Of a stretch of DNA of 64,000 nucleotides, positions 35,530-44,617 are shown in pieces. The translations under genes were made by a program, and so were the position numbers. The stretch's first letter is position 1; every line of letters begins with the position of its first letter. The notes beneath the pieces were generated by a model. The model worked only from the letters and a program-made list of their open reading frames with translations. It was not told the origin of the DNA and made no database searches. The stretch comes from Microcystis panniformis FACHB-1757. Lineage in GTDB: Bacteria; Cyanobacteriota; Cyanobacteriia; Cyanobacteriales; Microcystaceae. Location: NCBI RefSeq assembly GCF_001264245.1, contig NZ_CP011339.1:558001-622000 (forward strand), in the 5' to 3' direction.

Positions 35530-37044
35530 CTAACTTTCTGGTTCAGTTTTAGCTTCCGCCGGCGGACCGGGGGGCAAAGCTTCCTCGCCCAGGGGTTGAG
35601 GATTTTGGCTAGTGGGGGGACTAGCGGGGGAACCCTCCGGCTGATTGAGAGCGGGGGTTTGGGGAGGAGTTTCTGGGGCTTTTTGCTCGATTATCGCTTC
35701 TTTGGGCGGTTCTTGCTGGTTTTGGACTGGATTTGGTCCTGTGGTTTCGGGCGGCTTGACGTTATCCGGTTGGGGACTAACGGCGGGTTGTGGCGGTTGA
35801 TTAGGACGAAGCGGGGTTTCAATTGCCGGCGTTACGGGGGGGGAGTTACGGGTATTGAGGTTACTACCCTCCGGTTTTGGGGGATTAGCGATCGCACCTC
35901 GGCACACTTCCGGGTTAGGGGCAAAACTGACTCGCACCTGATAGATTCTCGACTCACCACTGGGATTATTAAAACGAGTTGATCTCACTTCCCCAGCCGC
36001 CTGTTGATTGAAAATCGGGAAGCCAGCACTTTTAATTAACTGGGGTTCACTGCTGAGGCGGCCTTGGGCATCCACCGTTACCCCATAAACCGCCGTCCCC
36101 GCCAATTGACGGGAACAAGCCGTAGCGGGATAATTACCGGTCAAATTGACGGTAGTTATGCCTCTGCTGCCCTGATTGGGCTGATTTAGTTCATTTAAGG
36201 CGTTAGGATTAGTTTTTTGGACTCTGGCCAGCCAATCCACCTGATTTCTCATAGCATCCTCGTTACTGGTATTGCTTTTATCCGCCTCCAGGGAGCGCAA
36301 ACGTTCCCGCATTTCCCACATTAATTGTTGACGACGCTGTTCATCTAGGGGCGATTGACCATTCGGCTCCGGTGTGCGGGCTAGGGAATTGTTTAATTGT
36401 TCCTGCGCCTGTTGCGATGCACTAAGGGGCGAATTTCGCAATCTATCTAAAGTTAGATTATCTTGGTAGGGATCGAAGTAAGGCCGCACCTGCTGGTTAT
36501 TAGTCTCCCTAGGCAGATTATTATTGTCCGGCAGGGTGGGAACAGCAGGAGGACTGGGTAAACTGGGGGTAGAAGTGGGAAAATTGCGAGGAATCGGTAA
36601 TCTACCCAGGGAGGGGATAGATGCCACGGGAGGAGAATAGATATTGACGGAGGGTAAAGAGGAGAGGGGAGGTAAAGCGGGTAAGGAAGGTAAGGGAGGA
36701 AGGGAAGAAACCGAGGGTAAAGGAGGTAAGGTGCTGTTATGGATGCCATCCATGGGGGGGAGAGGAGGCAAAGAGGAAGAGGACGAATTGGGGTTAGGCA
36801 GTTCCGGTAAGCTGGACAGGGAGGAGTCGAGACTGGGAAGACGTGACTGCTCTAGAGGGTTCAATTCAATCAGATTGACGTTGCGTAAATCCTTTTTTGG
36901 CTCCTGCGCTGGATTATTGAGGAAATTAGGTAAGATAATCGCTAAAATTAGGCCGTGAATACCAAGAGAAGCGGCGAACGAGAGATTATTAGAGTTAATT
37001 AGTTTATTTTCTTCGGTTTCTAGACCAAAATAGGAGGATGTCAT
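35530..37044 (-). CDS. TonB-like energy transducer with Pro-rich spacer
   Basis: The 504-aa protein has a single N-terminal membrane segment (FAASLGIHGLILAIILPNFL, about 23-42), which is typical of TonB. A long Pro/Ser/Leu-rich periplasmic spacer follows (80-190, many PPLPS units). A TonB_C-type domain lies at about 300-375 with TAVYGVTVDAQGRLSSEPQLI and a SAGFPIFNQQAAGEVRSTRF helix-strand. Unusually, a second Pro/Gln-rich tail of about 125 residues follows the domain. TonB couples the inner-membrane proton-motive complex to outer-membrane receptors. No exbB/exbD gene is nearby. Confidence 0.8.
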   Translation of the reverse strand: MTSSYFGLETEENKLINSNNLSFAASLGIHGLILAIILPNFLNNPAQEPKKDLRNVNLIELNPLEQSRLPSLDSSLSSLPELPNPNSSSSSLPPLPPMDGIHNSTLPPLPSVSSLPPLPSLPALPPLSSLPSVNIYSPPVASIPSLGRLPIPRNFPTSTPSLPSPPAVPTLPDNNNLPRETNNQQVRPYFDPYQDNLTLDRLRNSPLSASQQAQEQLNNSLARTPEPNGQSPLDEQRRQQLMWEMRERLRSLEADKSNTSNEDAMRNQVDWLARVQKTNPNALNELNQPNQGSRGITTVNLTGNYPATACSRQLAGTAVYGVTVDAQGRLSSEPQLIKSAGFPIFNQQAAGEVRSTRFNNPSGESRIYQVRVSFAPNPEVCRGAIANPPKPEGSNLNTRNSPPVTPAIETPLRPNQPPQPAVSPQPDNVKPPETTGPNPVQNQQEPPKEAIIEQKAPETPPQTPALNQPEGSPASPPTSQNPQPLGEEALPPGPPAEAKTEPES

Positions 37045-37139
37045 AATGCTAGTTAATTGAGCAGAGCCTTGAGGGGAAAAGTTAACTCTATTTTAATCGT
37101 CAGGGCGATTTTTTTTCTTGAGGGCGGGGAATTAATTGG

Positions 37140-37210
37140 TGTCAGTACCCCACCACCCCACACCCCACACCCCACACCCTGCCACCACCGAAAAACTTTT
37201 TCAGCCAACC
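37140..37210. repeat. Right half of the AGGGTTGGCTGAA element family
   Basis: CCCCACACCCCACACCC units are followed by CGAAAAACTTTTTCAGCCAACCCT, which equals the right end of the element at 10492-10704. The left end is missing. It touches the stop of the next gene. Confidence 0.6.
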
Positions 37211-37894
37211 CTACTTATGCGGTGAGCGGGCCACAGCTTTTAATTTGGGATACAATTCCGAAGGGTCTAACAAAGGGATAAACTCATCGATTGCCGGTTT
37301 AAAATTAGCCGGAAAATTCTCCCTAGTTCCAGGACCGTTAGGCGATTTAGGCACTGATTCTAATTCAGGGAATTTGGGCGTTTCCGGGGTTAACTGCGAG
37401 AATAATTCCTCCACATTACTCATACCTTTGCGAGGATCATTAAAAAGAGAAGTTTCTAAGTTGAGTAAAGAATCTTTACTCGTAGCTACTGTGCCATTAT
37501 TATCGGTTTTTCCCGCTTCTGGCTCTGGACAGGGCTGCTCAAGGGTGGGAGAAGGTATATTGATCTGTTCCCGTTTAGGGATAACTGCTGGTTTTTTGCC
37601 ATCTAACTGGGAATCTAGCAAGTTTTTACAAACCAAGCGCTCGAATTCCCCCGTAAAATGAAAGGTAGGATGGCCGCGACGGTGCCAAATTTTGAGGATT
37701 TCCTCCACCGAAATGACTTTGTAACGTCCCTGATAGAGTGCCTCTAAAATCGCCATGCGAATCCAATTTAGCGAATAGATGGGCAACCAGCGCTCGATTA
37801 ATTCTTGCGCTTTATATCCTCTCATTTCAAATCGATATTGGTTGAGTATAGTCGCTATCTGCATGAGGTTGATCTCTGGGCTAATCTCTGCCAT
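37211..37894 (-). CDS. Conserved cyanobacterial hypothetical protein
   Basis: I do not recognise a functional family. The 227-aa protein has a compact N-terminal domain (about 1-95) with YRFEMRGYKAQELIERWLP, WIRMAILEALYQGRYKVISV and IWHRRGHPTFHFTGEFERLV. It looks like an all-helical domain with conserved Trp/Arg, and might bind another protein or nucleic acid. The remaining 130 residues are Pro/Glu/Ser-rich and probably disordered. The stop codon adjoins a repeat end, so the final codons (VARSPHK) may derive from that element. Confidence 0.7.
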   Translation of the reverse strand: MAEISPEINLMQIATILNQYRFEMRGYKAQELIERWLPIYSLNWIRMAILEALYQGRYKVISVEEILKIWHRRGHPTFHFTGEFERLVCKNLLDSQLDGKKPAVIPKREQINIPSPTLEQPCPEPEAGKTDNNGTVATSKDSLLNLETSLFNDPRKGMSNVEELFSQLTPETPKFPELESVPKSPNGPGTRENFPANFKPAIDEFIPLLDPSELYPKLKAVARSPHK

Positions 37895-38395
37895 AGAATT
37901 TACAAAAACAGTGAGCGCAATCGTTACGGCTACTAGGCACTCTATATATTAAGATTCTATTCAGGTTTTTCCTAGTGGTTTTTCCCTATTCTCCCCACAC
38001 TTAACCCATTCGGCACATCTTCGCTCAAGGTCAGTTGACTCCCTACGTTCGGGTTCGCTTTCGGTGGCAATTTTTCCCCCGCTAACTCCTGCGCAGTTTA
38101 ACGGCAGTCCTCTGGCGACCTTAAGATAGTTTTTGTTTTTCCCTTGACTATGGTGGCCAAGCATACACCTCTTTGTTACCACAACTTGGGTAATTTGTCA
38201 ATAAAAAAGCAAAATTTCCTCAATAAACCCAGAGGAGATAGAACTATAGCACTACCCTGACAGCCCAGAACCTTGCCGTTGACTGAATACCCGATCGAGT
38301 TTTTCTGAGTCTCCAGAAATTTTTTGTTAAAATTTGCAACATAACTTAACAATATGTTACACTTCTTAACATAATCATCCAAAAGGAGCCTCCCC
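37895..38395. other. 501-bp spacer, no firm gene
   Basis: A 73-codon minus-strand frame at 37961-38182 (containing ARGLPLNCAGVSGG) looks like the decayed end of a transposon but cannot be confirmed. Toward 38395 the sequence is AT-rich with TAACAATATGTTA-type motifs and probably forms the hli promoter. AAAAGGAGCCTCCCC supplies the ribosome-binding site. Confidence 0.5.
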
Positions 38396-38608
38396 ATGAC
38401 TGCCCGCGGCTACACCACCGAAGAACAAGGAAGACTGAATAATTTTGCTGTTGAACCGAAAATGTACGTTGATAGTTCTAGCAGTCTCGGTTTTACCAAA
38501 AACGCTGAAAAATTGAATGGCAGACTGGCCATGATTGGCTTTGTCTCTCTTTTAGCCATTGAATTGTTAACCGGTAAAGGAATTATTGCTTGGATTACCA
38601 GTCTCTAA
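38396..38608 (+). CDS. High-light-inducible (Hlip/SCP) one-helix protein
   Basis: A 70-aa chlorophyll-binding stress protein. The single membrane helix contains the LHC motif EKLNGRLAMIGFVSLLAIEL (about 43-62), in which Glu43, Asn46 and Arg48 are the pigment/helix-pairing residues. C-terminal GKGIIAWITSL is typical. Such proteins pair in the thylakoid to quench energy and assist photosystem II assembly. A strong AAGGAG ribosome-binding site lies 9 bp before the ATG. The upstream spacer is AT-rich. Confidence 0.95.
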   Translation: MTARGYTTEEQGRLNNFAVEPKMYVDSSSSLGFTKNAEKLNGRLAMIGFVSLLAIELLTGKGIIAWITSL

Positions 38609-38646
38609 GAATTAACAATCCCGTCGCGCTGTTCGGGGAGTTCAGT

Positions 38647-38662
38647 CCCCGTCCATACGGGG
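38647..38662 (+). terminator. Possible terminator hairpin after hli
   Basis: CCCC-GTCCATAC-GGGG, preceded by a second small hairpin (GGGGA/TCCCC), lies between the convergent hli and dapF stops. The following TGGTTT is a weak T tract. Confidence 0.45.
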
Positions 38663-38666
38663 TGGT

Positions 38667-39512
38667 TTAGATACCATAAATGCCCTCAAAAACAGCTTTA
38701 GCAGGACCTGTCATGTAAACCCGGTTATCGGTTTGAGACCAGTGAATCTGAAGACAACCACCGGGGAGTTCCACGGTACAACGGCGATCGCATTTGCCCG
38801 TCAACAGGGCTGCCACCACCACAGCACAAGCACCAGTGCCGCAAGCGAGAGTAATTCCCGCTCCTCTTTCCCAGACACGCATCTTCATATAATCCGGTGC
38901 GATTACCTCCACGAACTCCACATTAGTCCGTTGGGGAAAAACTGGATGATGCTCAAATTTTGGCCCGATAGTTTCTAGGGGAATAGAGGTCAGATCATCG
39001 ACAAAAGTGACACAGTGGGGATTACCCATACTAACGCAAGTAACTAACCAATCTTTGCCCTCCACCTCTAGGGGAACCGCGAGGACTTTTTCAGACCCCT
39101 TGACTAAAGTGGTGGGGATTTCACTGCCTAGGAGTTGCGGCGGTCCCATATCGACCGTTACCTGTTCATTGGCTTCTAAACGGGGAATTATCGTTCCTGC
39201 TAGAGTATGAATGCGATAGGTGCGGCCAATGGTGTTGTTAGCCTCTAAACGGGCGATAAATTGGGCTAGACAGCGAATACCGTTACCACACATTTCCGGT
39301 TCCGAACCATCAGAGTTGAAAATTCTCATGGTATAGTCGGTTGCTGCTTGGCCGGGAAGCGCAAAAATCACGCCATCGGCACCGATGCCAAAATGTCGAT
39401 CGCACATAGCCACGGCCATTTCCGCTGTGATCAGGGGTTCGGGACTGTGACGGTTATCTATCAAAATAAAATCATTGCCCAGGCCTTGATATTTGGTAAA
39501 GGGGATTTTCAT
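38667..39512 (-). CDS. dapF: Diaminopimelate epimerase
   Basis: DapF interconverts LL- and meso-diaminopimelate for lysine and peptidoglycan. From the chosen start (MKIPFTKYQGLGNDFILID) the protein is 281 aa. An upstream ATG would add 20 residues without homology, including hfq leader sequence. The two catalytic Cys lie in PEMCGNGIRC (Cys75) and ITLACGTGACAV. The substrate loop MGNPHCVTFVDD is also present. The start is 61 bp from the divergent hfq start. Confidence 0.97.
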   Translation of the reverse strand: MKIPFTKYQGLGNDFILIDNRHSPEPLITAEMAVAMCDRHFGIGADGVIFALPGQAATDYTMRIFNSDGSEPEMCGNGIRCLAQFIARLEANNTIGRTYRIHTLAGTIIPRLEANEQVTVDMGPPQLLGSEIPTTLVKGSEKVLAVPLEVEGKDWLVTCVSMGNPHCVTFVDDLTSIPLETIGPKFEHHPVFPQRTNVEFVEVIAPDYMKMRVWERGAGITLACGTGACAVVVAALLTGKCDRRCTVELPGGCLQIHWSQTDNRVYMTGPAKAVFEGIYGI

Positions 39513-39573
39513 GGTCAATAAAAGCTGCTCAACAGGAATAATAGAGGATGAACACCTCATCGATAAACTCATT

Positions 39574-39786
39574 ATGTCTCAATTTGATCCTGGTCTGCCG
39601 AGTATTAAACAAGTACAGAGCTATATTCAAGAGAAACGGGAAGTAGAAATTAAGTTAAGCACCGATGATCTGCTCGTTGGTCGCATCCTTTGGCAAGATG
39701 CTAACTGTCTATACCTAGTCGATCACTACGATAAACCCACTTTAATTTGGCAACAGTCTCTAGTTTATTTAAGACCTAAAGCCTAG
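39574..39786 (+). CDS. hfq: Cyanobacterial Hfq (Sm-like protein)
   Basis: The 70-residue protein from the ATG at 39574 (MSQFDPGLPSIKQVQSYIQE) matches the size of cyanobacterial Hfq. The Sm fold appears as EVEIKLSTDDLLVGRILWQD (Sm1) and LIWQQSLVYLRP (Sm2). Cyanobacterial Hfq lacks the usual RNA-binding lateral residues and the KH motif of Sm2 is replaced here. In Synechocystis the protein works with the type IV pilus base rather than as a general sRNA chaperone. The dapF-hfq divergent arrangement gives a shared 61-bp promoter region. Confidence 0.9.
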   Translation: MSQFDPGLPSIKQVQSYIQEKREVEIKLSTDDLLVGRILWQDANCLYLVDHYDKPTLIWQQSLVYLRPKA

Positions 39787-40082
39787 GAGGAAATTGGCGA
39801 TATTTGTCCGTGGGATGCGTCCCGGACGCATCAAAAATTCAGTAGCAAGCAGATAGCTTTTGAGCAAATGTAAGGTCAGTTGGGGTTAAGGAGATTTGGC
39901 CATGAATTTTAGCAAATAATCAGGTGGGATGGCGAGGATAGCATCAGAATTTCAGTGGCTGGAAAATTTGGGTTAAATTGCCCAATCAAGAAAGTCAGAG
40001 AGTCCAGCAGAGCGATCGCCATCTAATTTCAGATATGGATTGCCGCTTGTCTGCTAACAATTCAGTCCACTGCTGTACATAA
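39787..40082. other. 296-bp spacer, no gene
   Basis: A palindrome GATGCGTCCCGGACGCATC at 39816-39834 is the only structured element. No T tract follows it on the plus strand. Confidence 0.55.
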
Positions 40083-40371
40083 CCTGTTATACTCTTGGGC
40101 AAAACGAATCCACCGCCATTGTTATGCTGGAAAATCAGGTCGGGGCAGATGCCGTCGCCAATGAGCAGATACCTACTCTAGAATTATCGATCATCATGCC
40201 CTGTCTCAACGAGGCGGAAACCCTTGCCACCTGTATCGGCAAAGCGCGAGATTATCTGGAACAACACAAAATTGCGGGAGAGGTGCTAATCGCCGATAAT
40301 GGCAGTAGCGATGGTTCCCAAGAAATTGCCACTAATTCAGGGGCGCGGGTGGTTCCTATCCCAGAAAGGGG
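40083..40371 (+). repeat. 289-bp direct repeat, left copy (promoter and 5' end of GT2 gene)
   Basis: It starts CCTGTTATACTCTTG and stops at GAAAGGGG, and it matches 43111-43399 over 289 bp with a handful of differences. Included are a TTATACT-type -10, the start codon and the first 82 codons of the glycosyltransferase. Confidence 0.92.
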
Positions 40372-40378
40372 ACTATGA
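40124..40378 (+). pseudogene. Truncated 5' copy of the GT2 glycosyltransferase gene
   Basis: The 84 codons (MLENQVGADAVANEQIPTLE then SIIMPCLNEAETLATCIGKA) match the full gene at 43152. The frame ends at TGA just after the copy loses homology. It retains the first nucleotide-sugar-binding strand but not the Asp-x-Asp region, so it cannot be an active enzyme. Confidence 0.9.
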
Positions 40379-40473
40379 TTATGAGGGATTTGAATATATG
40401 AGGACAGTTTATCTCTATTCGATATAGTAGTTACTATCGTGTAAAACAAGTTATTGCCAAAGTAATCTAAATT

Positions 40474-40929
40474 ATGATTAATGTACTTCAAAAGAGTTTT
40501 TACAAATTTTGTTCTTTACTATCTAGTCAACAATTTCGACGATTTTTTATTTTTGGTTTAACCTGTAATATTATTTATACTTTTTCCATATATTTATTAA
40601 CTGAAAAAATCAAATTTCATTACATTGCATCGGTAGTTATTGCTCTAATTTATACAAGTTTTCTTGGGTTTTGCCTAAATAAGTTTTATACTTTTAATAC
40701 AAGTATAAAAATGTTTTTCCCAGAATTGATAAAGTACTATAATGTCATGTTTTCTGGCTTATTAATTAACGTGGCTTGGATGTTTATTTTGGTAGAAGTA
40801 TTTAAACTATGGTACATGGCATCGGTAGTAATTGTGAGTGCAGGTTTAATGTTTTATAATTTTTTCTTGCACAAACACTGGAGTTTTCGTGGTTTAAATA
40901 AGCATAAAAAAGACCCTAAGAGCAGATAG
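40474..40929 (+). CDS. GtrA-family membrane protein
   Basis: A 151-aa protein with four hydrophobic helices and the GtrA layout: FRRFFIFGLTCNIIYTFSIY at the N-terminus, FLGFCLNKFYTFN after helix two, and the C-terminal FFLHKHWSFRG. GtrA-like proteins are thought to flip or assist polyprenyl-linked sugars. The gene lies in an insertion that splits the duplicated glycosyltransferase, next to a damaged membrane protein, and it could act with them. Base composition is distinctly AT-rich relative to the flanking glycosyltransferase copies, which suggests a separate origin. Confidence 0.85.
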   Translation: MINVLQKSFYKFCSLLSSQQFRRFFIFGLTCNIIYTFSIYLLTEKIKFHYIASVVIALIYTSFLGFCLNKFYTFNTSIKMFFPELIKYYNVMFSGLLINVAWMFILVEVFKLWYMASVVIVSAGLMFYNFFLHKHWSFRGLNKHKKDPKSR

Positions 40930-40992
40930 TTTTCCTTGTTATTAGTAGATCAATTTCCGCTTTATTGAATTTAGTTAAGTGCAGTAAATATT

Positions 40993-42831
40993 ATGCCCAA
41001 AAAACAATTATTGACGAGAATATTTTGCGAAGATATAAACAAATTATTCTTTGCTTGTGGGATTTTATCAATTATCATTATTAAGTTTTTTTTAATCAGA
41101 AACAGTGAAGTTTTAGGGCATCCAAGAGATTCCTTGCTCTATACGTTAATGGCAGATCAGAATATTTGGTTTCCTACTAATAAAGCTAAGGCAATAATCG
41201 ATTATATGCCAGGATATCCAATATTTATAATGTTTTCTAATTTTCTTAATTTTTCTCTAAGAATTAGTCATGAGATTTTTTACACTATCTCTAATATATT
41301 ATTAGTTTTTAGTTTTAGATTACTAAAAATTCCTCGATATATCTGCTTAGTTATTTTTGCAATTTTAACTTTTCATATAACAACTTTTCTGTGGTTCAAT
41401 ACTATTTTAACTGAAACAATAGCCATTAGCTTATATCATATCCTTTTGGCTTTAACTGTCATAACTGTTATGTCAGAAAATTTAGCTAGGAAACTAATAT
41501 TTTCCGTTCTTGGTGGATTGTGTTTAGGAATAATATTCATTACCCGTCCAGAGCAGATAGTGTTCTTGCTGAGTTACCTAGTTGTGGGAGCATCTCACCT
41601 TTGCAATAAGCATAAATACTTAGTAGAAAAATAGGCTTTTCGAGGGTAATTCTTGTTTTAATTCTCCATGTACGCGGTCTTTAAAAGCCTCTATTTCGTT
41701 CCAAGACACGATTAAGAGTGGCTTTTAGGCTAAGTATAATTACTCATCGCGTAAGTGAGATGCTCCCCTAGTTGCCTAGTTGTTTTTGTTATTCTTGTAT
41801 TAAGGAATAGAATGAATATAGCAAGAGCTATTCGAGAAGCTTTGCCGATTTGTATTATTCCCATTGCTATAAGTTTATTAATTACTACAGTTTTTACTTT
41901 ATTAAATGCTTTTTTTCTAGAATTACCAGCGTTATCCATTAGTAACTCATCGGCTTTCAAAGAAACTTTTTCCCAGATTCAGAGTATAGATGATGGTCAA
42001 AATATAGATGATTTTGAGTTTGTCAATATAAATCGCCAACAATTAAAAATGGCTTATCAAGTGAGTCCAACATTGAATCAAGTCAAACCTCTAATCGAAG
42101 AAGAATTAGCTAGGAGAATTACTAGACTCGGTGGAAAAGATACTACTAATATAGAAGTAGCAATTGATTGGGTGTACTGGTCAACAATAGAAGCAATTAG
42201 AAGAAGCAATTTAACAGAAGATAGGAGTATGTATCAAGTTTTTACTCAAATTAATTCTGAACTGCAAGAGGCATTTAACGATAAAAGAATTAACCAGAAA
42301 ACTTTCTCTTTTGATGATATAGATATAGGATTTTGGCTAAACAAATTTCCTCATTCATTAACTGAAATGAGTGGATATTTATTTTTGCCACGAGTCAGTA
42401 GTAAGAAATTATTACAAAATACGGATGATCCTCGAGTAACCCCTGAAATGAGATCAATATTTAATCGAGTGGCACATCGTCGAACTTATCTAGTTAACCA
42501 ACCAGATTTAAATAAAGACCTTATCTTCTATTTAAACCGGATCACTCCTTTAATTCAGATCATCAATATTCTTGGAATGATATCTTTTGTAATATTATTG
42601 GTCTATTACTTGGTTAAACCTGTTCACTCCCAACTTCTCAATCAATACACATTGATTATTTCTTTTGCCTTATCTATAATTTTACTCCGCTTATTTTTGT
42701 ATATTGCAATTGATCTGGCATTTTTCCCTGCAGCTTCACGTTATTTATTCCCCAGTAATCCATTGCTATCGGCACTGTCAATTCTAAACTTATATGTTAC
42801 AACTAAACTTTTAAGGTCATTTCGATTTTAA
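40993..42831 (+). pseudogene. Polytopic membrane protein gene interrupted by a 182-bp MITE
   Basis: The 5' part (40993-41634) and the 3' part (41755-42831) are two pieces of one protein. Read without the element, ...EQIVFLLSYLVV joins FVILVLRNRMNIARAIREAL in frame, giving about 560 residues with roughly ten hydrophobic segments. It resembles GT39/GT83-type or dolichol-phosphate-mannose-dependent transferases in topology (a N-terminal RDSLLYTLMADQ loop), but I cannot assign a family with confidence. The MITE brings a TAG at 41632 that ends the first piece. A late restart at GTG 41755 could make only the C-terminal part. Confidence 0.82.
41586..41767 (+). mobile_element. 182-bp MITE, copy 1
   Basis: Terminal inverted repeats GGGAGCATCTCAC. 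The interior is almost identical to 57807-57988. The flanks show an imperfect duplication (AGTTACCTAGTTGT left, AGTTGCCTAGTTGT right). It is inserted in a membrane-protein gene. Confidence 0.92.
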
Positions 42832-43110
42832 GCTTGATATAGCTAAGGTTTATGGCTGTGAAACCAAGATAAACTTCAGTTTTTAATTTTTCAGTATCAT
42901 TTTCTCTGGGTTGCCGAATTTTTGCCCTAAGCCGTTCGTAATCTAAACCCCGTTGTTGGGATGCTGAAGGCCCTGTCTAGCTTAGATAGCTTCGGAAATC
43001 TGGATAATGAACACCCCAATCATTATAGGTTATTGGGGACAAAGACAAGCCAATCAATTAAGGCAGCACTATTGAGCAATCAAAAATCTGTTGTCACAAA
43101 TGTCAATAAT
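42832..43110. other. Spacer with a possible minus-strand gene fragment
   Basis: On the minus strand, about 55 codons from about 42974 to 42806 are open (ERLRAKIRQPRENDTEKLKT is a part). No start is seen and no family is recognised, so it may be a transposase or cargo remnant. Confidence 0.35.
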
Positions 43111-43399
43111 CCTGTTATACTCTTGAGCAAAACGACTCCACCGCCATTGTTATGCTGGAAAATCAGGTCAGGGCAGATGCCGCCTCTAAGGAGCAGATAC
43201 CTACTCTAGAATTATCGATCATCATGCCCTGTCTCAACGAGGCGGAAACCCTGGCCACCTGTATCGGCAAAGCACGAGATTATCTGGAACAACACAAAAT
43301 TGCGGGAGAGGTGCTAATCGCCGATAATGGCAGTAGCGACGGTTCCCAAGAAATTGCCACTAATTCAGGGGCGCGGGTGGTTCCCATCCCGGAAAGGGG
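43111..43399 (+). repeat. 289-bp direct repeat, right copy
   Basis: Partner of 40083-40371. Here the sequence continues into the complete glycosyltransferase gene. Confidence 0.92.
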
Positions 43400-44324
43400 T
43401 TATGGTAGCGCCCTGCGGGGGGGTATCGCCGCCGCCAAAGGTCAATACATTATTATGGGGGATGCCGATGATAGCTATGACTTTACCAATCTCTCGCCTT
43501 TCCTAGAAAAATTGCGACAGGGTTATGATTTGGTGATGGGCAATCGTTTTCAGGGGGGAATTAAACCCGGGGCGATGCCGGTATTGCATAAGTATCTGGG
43601 CAATCCTGTCTTGACTTGGTTAGGACGGTTATTTTTTGGCAGCCCCTGTGGTGATTTTCACTGTGGATTGCGCGGGTTTAGTAAACAGGCGATCGAACAA
43701 TTGAACCTACGCACCACTGGCATGGAATTCGCCAGCGAGATGGTGGTGAAAGCATCCCTCTACGGTCTGAAAATTACCGAAGTACCAACCACTTTATCCC
43801 CTGACGGTCGCAGTCGTCCCCCCCACCTAAAAACTTGGCGCGATGGCTGGCGACATCTCCGATTTCTGTTAATGTATAGTCCTCGCTGGTTGTTTCTCTA
43901 CCCCGGACTGGCTTTAATGTTTCTGGGATTTGTGGCGACGATTTGGTTTATGACCCAACCGAGAGTTCACACCCTTCTCTATTCAGCCACAGCTTTGATT
44001 ATTGGCTTTCAAATCGTCAGTTTTGCCATCTTCACAAAAGCTTTTGCTATCAGCGAGGGTTTATTACCGGAAGACCGAAAATTAAGACGATTTTTGCGTT
44101 ATATTAATCTGGAGGTGGGATTGATCATTGGCGTAATTTTATTGGTACTAGGTATGGGGGGTTCACTGTATGCTTTATATACTTGGAATGCTCGACTTTA
44201 TGGGGCTTTAGATCCAGCCGTGACCATGCGGATTGTCATTCCTTCCGTAACCGCTCTAGCGTTGGGAGTACAGGTGGTTTTTTCCAGTTTCTTTTTAAGT
44301 GTTTTGGGATTGAAACGAAGATAA
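43152..44324 (+). CDS. Family 2 glycosyltransferase (polyprenyl-phosphate-sugar synthase type)
   Basis: The 390-aa enzyme has a cytoplasmic GT2 domain (about 20-245) with SIIMPCLNEAETLATC, LIADNGSSDGSQEIA, GDADDSYDF (the D-x-D/D region) and MGNRFQGGIKPGAMP. It is followed by about four membrane helices (residues 248-388). This is the DPM1/DPG-synthase-like layout: it would load a sugar onto a polyprenyl phosphate for use by integral-membrane transferases. The nearby GtrA and large membrane proteins fit such a pathway. The complete promoter and 5' end are repeated upstream at 40083. Confidence 0.92.
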   Translation: MLENQVRADAASKEQIPTLELSIIMPCLNEAETLATCIGKARDYLEQHKIAGEVLIADNGSSDGSQEIATNSGARVVPIPERGYGSALRGGIAAAKGQYIIMGDADDSYDFTNLSPFLEKLRQGYDLVMGNRFQGGIKPGAMPVLHKYLGNPVLTWLGRLFFGSPCGDFHCGLRGFSKQAIEQLNLRTTGMEFASEMVVKASLYGLKITEVPTTLSPDGRSRPPHLKTWRDGWRHLRFLLMYSPRWLFLYPGLALMFLGFVATIWFMTQPRVHTLLYSATALIIGFQIVSFAIFTKAFAISEGLLPEDRKLRRFLRYINLEVGLIIGVILLVLGMGGSLYALYTWNARLYGALDPAVTMRIVIPSVTALALGVQVVFSSFFLSVLGLKRR

Positions 44325-44358
44325 AAATAATTGTAACTGATTGTTATCGGCTTTATTG

Positions 44359-44490
44359 GGCTCTTCTGGTTTCTGTGTGGAAACTAGGTCTATACTGATA
44401 GAATATCCGCAAAATAGTCCTAAAAGTCTTTCCCAGTAAACATTTCACGATTCCATAAGCAAAAATTATCACACAAAGTCGAGAAGAGCC
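44359..44490 (-). mobile_element. 132-bp MITE, copy 2, with 7-bp target duplication
   Basis: Inverted relative to copy 1, the same length, flanked by TTTATTG at 44352-44358 and 44491-44497. It lies 34 bp after the glycosyltransferase stop. Confidence 0.92.
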
Positions 44491-44617
44491 TTTATTGCTT
44501 CTAAACTTATATGTTACCCTTCAACTTTCGTATACTCAAAAATACCAAGAAATAGACAATCATCCTAGTTCTTATGGTATCCGTATTAAACAGGGTAAGC
44601 TCATCTAATTTAGCAGT

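Noticed and set aside
37961..38182. 73-codon minus-strand frame resembling the end of a transposon.
   Set aside because: No catalytic motif or family match is visible, so it is mentioned only as spacer content.
39816..39834. Perfect palindrome after hfq as a terminator.
   Set aside because: Loop too small and no T tract follows. It may be a protein-binding site or chance.
42806..42975. Minus-strand open stretch of about 55 codons.
   Set aside because: No start codon and no recognised domain. It is probably a decayed fragment of cargo.
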